NCBI GenBank assembly: GCA_036961445.1
Contig: JBALVO010000148.1
Location: forward strand, 1 to 8,565
Length of the DNA stretch: 8,565 nucleotides
From: JBALVO01 sp036961445
Lineage (GTDB): Bacteria; Pseudomonadota; Gammaproteobacteria; Pseudomonadales; Halieaceae
Reading direction: 5' to 3'
The position numbers and the translations under genes are program-made. Numbering within the stretch: the first letter of the stretch is position 1; every line of letters begins with the position of its first letter. Below the pieces are notes generated by a model, which worked only from the letters and a program-made list of their open reading frames with translations, was not told the origin of the DNA and made no database searches. Below are positions 5,816-8,565 of the stretch, in pieces.

Positions 5816-8008
5816 ATGATTAGACACACCGCAATGTACTTTGGTCTGGCCAGTGCAATGGCAGCTTCGGGTTCAGCGTATTCTCAGGATGTACTGGAGG
5901 AGATCATCGTAACCGCCACAAAACGGACTGTGGCGCTACAGGATCTTGCAGGCGCTGCCAACGTGATCGGTGGTGATGCGCTGCGGCCGGGTGGGATCGA
6001 AAATGTTCGTGATTTGGTCGTTGATATTCCAAGCCTGTCGATAGGTGACCAGTTTGGTTTTGCTCGTGTATTTATGCGCGGTATTGGTATGACCAGTATT
6101 GATATTGGGGGCGAGGGCGCTGTTGCGTTCTTACAGGACGGCGCGATTATCCCGCGTCCTGCTGCGCAACTTATGGGAATGTTTGACCTTGCTCAGGTCG
6201 AAGTATTACGCGGGCCGCAGGGCACGCTTTATGGACGCGGCGCGACGGCGGGTGCCATCAACATGGTCACCCAGAAGCCGGGTGATGAATTTGGGGGTTA
6301 CGCGAATATAAACGCAGGTAACTACGGGCTATTCAGTTTTGACGGAGCGGTAGATGTGCCGATGGGTGATGCGTTAGCCATGCGCCTCGCCACCAAAATC
6401 GAAAAACGTGATGGCTACGGTGAAAATATATTCAGTGGTGATGATGTAGATAACCGCGATGCGCAGGCGTATCGCGCGACCTTCACTTATGATGCAGGCG
6501 GCGCGTTTGACGCTACGTTGTCTGCGCAATATTACGAGGAAGACGACAACAACTACGCTTTCCATTACTTTGGTCCCTCTGAAGGCACCAGCCTTGATGT
6601 GCCTTTGGCTGTGCCAATCTTGGGTGGCCAGACTGTGCAAATGGTGGGAGGCGATTTTTACGACATTAATTCTGACCAGGAAGCGATAAATGATCGTGAT
6701 GGTTACATGGTTAATCTAACGCTGAATTTTGATATCAATGAAGAAACCAGCGTGCGCTCTGTCACTTCAGTCCAGGAGATGAATCGATTTCTCCGCGACG
6801 ATCTGGATTCTACCGACGTCAATCTGTTTGGACAGAACAACTACACGGAAGAAAGTGAATCCTTCAGTCAGGAATTTATATTTGACTACGATGGCAGTAA
6901 CTTCAATCTTCTCGCAGGTCTGATGTATTTCGAGGAGGACCTCTACGGCAAAGTCTTTGTGCCGCTGACGAATATTTGTTTTCTACTGGCGCCTGATCTC
7001 TGTGGAACCGAGACGGGTGACGCAATTAATTCCGGAAAATACCTGCAGGATGGTGACGTCGATATCACAGCCTATGGCGTTTTTGCGGAGATTACCTACG
7101 ACTTCTCTGATCAGTGGACCGTTATCGCCGGGCTGCGCTACAACTATGAGGAGCGTGACGGTACTGGCCAGTTTATTTTTGAAGCGGCGGGACTTGATGT
7201 TAATACCGATGCCAAGGAAGACTGGGACGATTACACACCTCGTTTAACGGTGCAGTATTCTCCTAGTGACACTGCAATGATGTACGCGACTTATACCGAG
7301 GCATTCAAGTCCGGTGTGATCAACACGGGCAGCACTAGTCCTCCACTTGATCCAGAAACCGTGGATGCTTTTGAAGTGGGCTTCAAGGGAAGCTCCTCGG
7401 ATGGTGGAGTCACTTATTCACTGGCAGCTTTCTATTACGATTATACCGACCTGCAAATTTCGTTCGTCGACGCTAGCAGTGTTGTATCTACAATCAATGC
7501 GGCAGAAGCAGAGAATTATGGTGCCGAATTTGAACTTAACGCAGCCTTGGGTGGAGGCTGGAGCATTGATCTTTATGGTACTTACTTGAGTGCTGAGTAT
7601 GAAGATTTTGTGAACGGGGACTATGCAAATGGATTCGCTATCACTGATCTTAGTGGCAACACCTTACCCAATGCTCCGGAGTACACCGCTAAGGTCGGAG
7701 TAACGTGGGAAACGGAAGTGGGCAATGGTTTGTTCCGGGTTCACGGTGAAGCGTACCATCAGGATGAGGTGTATTTCACCGAATGGAATCGCGACGATGC
7801 GTATCAGGATTCCTACCAGCTTTACAATGCCAACATAGACTATGAGTTCGGTGATGGCGCTTGGTTGCTGAGCATTTGGGGACGCAATCTATCCGATGAG
7901 GAAGTGATTTCGAACAATATTATCACTGCTCCACTCTACGATTCACTGCGTGTTGGCTCAGTACTGCCACCCAGAACCTACGGTGCCAGCCTGCGCTTGA
8001 ACTTCTGA
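5816..8008 (+). CDS. TonB-dependent outer-membrane receptor
   Basis: A 730-aa receptor with a Sec signal peptide (about residues 1-23, likely cleavage after AYS) and a TonB box LEEIIVTAT (27-35). The plug domain contains FMRGIG (86-91), FLQDGA (105-110) and the hallmark VEVLRGPQGTLYGRG (128-142) followed by GAINMVTQKP. A roughly 550-residue beta-barrel of alternating aromatic strands follows, ending in RTYGASLRLNF with the terminal Phe expected for BAM-mediated insertion. An AGAGG site lies 10 nt before the ATG. It takes up large or poorly soluble compounds across the outer membrane using TonB energy. Receptors of this sequence type are abundant in sphingomonads and marine gammaproteobacteria, often near catabolic genes. 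Here it follows a CoA ligase and precedes a P450, so uptake of the cluster's hydrophobic substrate is more likely than siderophore uptake, but this is inference. Two Cys in NICFLLAPDLCG probably form a disulfide in an extracellular loop. Confidence 0.95.
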   Translation: MIRHTAMYFGLASAMAASGSAYSQDVLEEIIVTATKRTVALQDLAGAANVIGGDALRPGGIENVRDLVVDIPSLSIGDQFGFARVFMRGIGMTSIDIGGEGAVAFLQDGAIIPRPAAQLMGMFDLAQVEVLRGPQGTLYGRGATAGAINMVTQKPGDEFGGYANINAGNYGLFSFDGAVDVPMGDALAMRLATKIEKRDGYGENIFSGDDVDNRDAQAYRATFTYDAGGAFDATLSAQYYEEDDNNYAFHYFGPSEGTSLDVPLAVPILGGQTVQMVGGDFYDINSDQEAINDRDGYMVNLTLNFDINEETSVRSVTSVQEMNRFLRDDLDSTDVNLFGQNNYTEESESFSQEFIFDYDGSNFNLLAGLMYFEEDLYGKVFVPLTNICFLLAPDLCGTETGDAINSGKYLQDGDVDITAYGVFAEITYDFSDQWTVIAGLRYNYEERDGTGQFIFEAAGLDVNTDAKEDWDDYTPRLTVQYSPSDTAMMYATYTEAFKSGVINTGSTSPPLDPETVDAFEVGFKGSSSDGGVTYSLAAFYYDYTDLQISFVDASSVVSTINAAEAENYGAEFELNAALGGGWSIDLYGTYLSAEYEDFVNGDYANGFAITDLSGNTLPNAPEYTAKVGVTWETEVGNGLFRVHGEAYHQDEVYFTEWNRDDAYQDSYQLYNANIDYEFGDGAWLLSIWGRNLSDEEVISNNIITAPLYDSLRVGSVLPPRTYGASLRLNF

Positions 8009-8016
8009 TCCCTAAG

Positions 8017-8044
8017 CTGACTGACCTCATTCGGGGTCAGTCAG
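8017..8044 (+). terminator. Strong hairpin after the receptor gene (possible terminator or attenuator)
   Basis: A perfect 10-bp stem, CTGACTGACC pairing with GGTCAGTCAG, with an 8-nt loop TCATTCGG, starts 8 nt after the receptor stop. The next bases are TGCTGTCT rather than a T-run, so efficient intrinsic termination is doubtful. It may protect the 3' end of the receptor mRNA or reduce read-through into the P450 gene. Confidence 0.5.
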
Positions 8045-8096
8045 TGCTGTCTAGGTCTACTGAATGTCGGCCGCCGAAGCCGAGTTGAGGTTCTAA

Positions 8097-8565
8097 ATGA
8101 ATTTCTCCGAATATAATTTCGACCCAATAAACACAGAATTCTTGCAAGACCCTTACCCGGCTTACGCTCATCTACGTGACAACGACCCCGTGCACTGGTC
8201 GGACCTGGGCTTCTGGGTGGTTACCCGTTTCGAGGATTGTCGTTCAACCCTGATCGGCAAGCAATTTGGCCAGGGCGACTTCGTCAAAAATATCCAGCTG
8301 TTCTATGGCGAAGATTTCGACGTAATGTCGCATCATTCCTATGCATGGCTTTCCAGAGTGTTTGTAATGCAGGATCCACCGGCTCACACCCGGGTGCGAG
8401 GATTGGTTTCAGGTGCACTGTCCCTGAAGCGAATTCGTGAGATGGAGCCTCGTATTCGAGAGCTCGCGGTACAGCTGCTTGATGATTACGATAAAGCAGA
8501 CGGCGACAATTTTATAAACGAGTTTGCCTATCAGTTCCCGACCAAAGTCATGTGCGATATGTTGG
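8097..8565 (+). CDS. Cytochrome P450, 5' part only (runs off the window)
   Basis: An open frame of 156 codons from the ATG at 8097 to the window end without a stop. The GAGG site at 8087-8090 lies 6 nt before the start. The N-terminus has the soluble bacterial P450 pattern: LQDPYPAYAHLRDNDPVHW (16-34), then the strand GFWVVTRFEDC (38-48). The C-helix motif MQDPPAHTRVRGLVSGALS (91-109) has the His97/Arg101 pair that contacts the haem propionates. There is no membrane anchor, so it should be cytosolic and use ferredoxin-type partners. The I-helix, ExxR and Cys haem-ligand motifs lie outside the window, so activity cannot be confirmed. It would insert one oxygen into an unactivated C-H bond, fitting the first oxidation step of the pathway. 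The subfamily is not assigned. Confidence 0.9.
   Translation, partial: MNFSEYNFDPINTEFLQDPYPAYAHLRDNDPVHWSDLGFWVVTRFEDCRSTLIGKQFGQGDFVKNIQLFYGEDFDVMSHHSYAWLSRVFVMQDPPAHTRVRGLVSGALSLKRIREMEPRIRELAVQLLDDYDKADGDNFINEFAYQFPTKVMCDML

Noticed and set aside
1..8565. Search for tRNA/rRNA genes, insertion-sequence ends, attachment sites and CRISPR arrays
   Set aside because: No regularly spaced repeats, no transposase-like reading frame and no tRNA-like fold were seen. Nearly all of the window is accounted for by genes and short control regions.

Overview
The window looks like a catabolic gene cluster from a Gram-negative bacterium, most likely a marine-type proteobacterium. The evidence is a full TonB-dependent outer-membrane receptor with signal peptide and TonB box, a bacterial P450, a TetR regulator and a CoA ligase, all close together in moderate-GC DNA. 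A gammaproteobacterium of the Halieaceae/Spongiibacteraceae kind is my guess; no ribosomal or taxonomic marker is present.

Layout. On the minus strand, reading from about 2130 down to 1, is a tight operon: a B12-dependent acyl-CoA mutase large subunit (499-2130), its separate B12-binding small subunit (83-484, GTG start), and the first 19 codons of what looks like a MeaB/ArgK-type mutase-chaperone GTPase (1-57, TTG start, cut by the window edge). A 132-bp AT-rich divergent promoter region (2131-2262) separates it from plus-strand genes: an iron-type alcohol dehydrogenase of the maleylacetate-reductase-like branch (2263-3441, TTG start), a KstR2-like TetR regulator (3452-4123), an acyl-CoA synthetase overlapping it by 4 nt (4120-5742), a TonB-dependent receptor with its own candidate promoter and a 16-bp palindrome (5816-8008), a strong hairpin (8017-8044), and the 5' part of a cytochrome P450 gene (8097 to the window end). 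No RNA gene, insertion sequence or CRISPR array is visible.

How the genes may work together (inference). The receptor imports a poorly soluble substrate. The P450 hydroxylates an unactivated carbon and the alcohol dehydrogenase oxidises the alcohol. The ligase makes the CoA thioester, and the cobalamin mutase rearranges the carbon skeleton so that beta-oxidation can proceed. The logic parallels the known 2-hydroxyisobutyryl-CoA mutase route for tert-butyl compounds. The TetR regulator could sense the CoA thioester made by its translationally coupled neighbour.

The most interesting point is the mutase. Its fold-defining segments are clearly those of the methylmalonyl-CoA mutase family, but several normally near-invariant active-site segments are replaced (GYH to GYN, the FDLPT-type loop to HDRNT, FNAHN to FRASI). 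The small subunit keeps DxHxxG but lacks the usual SxL motif. This suggests a mutase with a substrate other than methylmalonyl-, isobutyryl- or 2-hydroxyisobutyryl-CoA.
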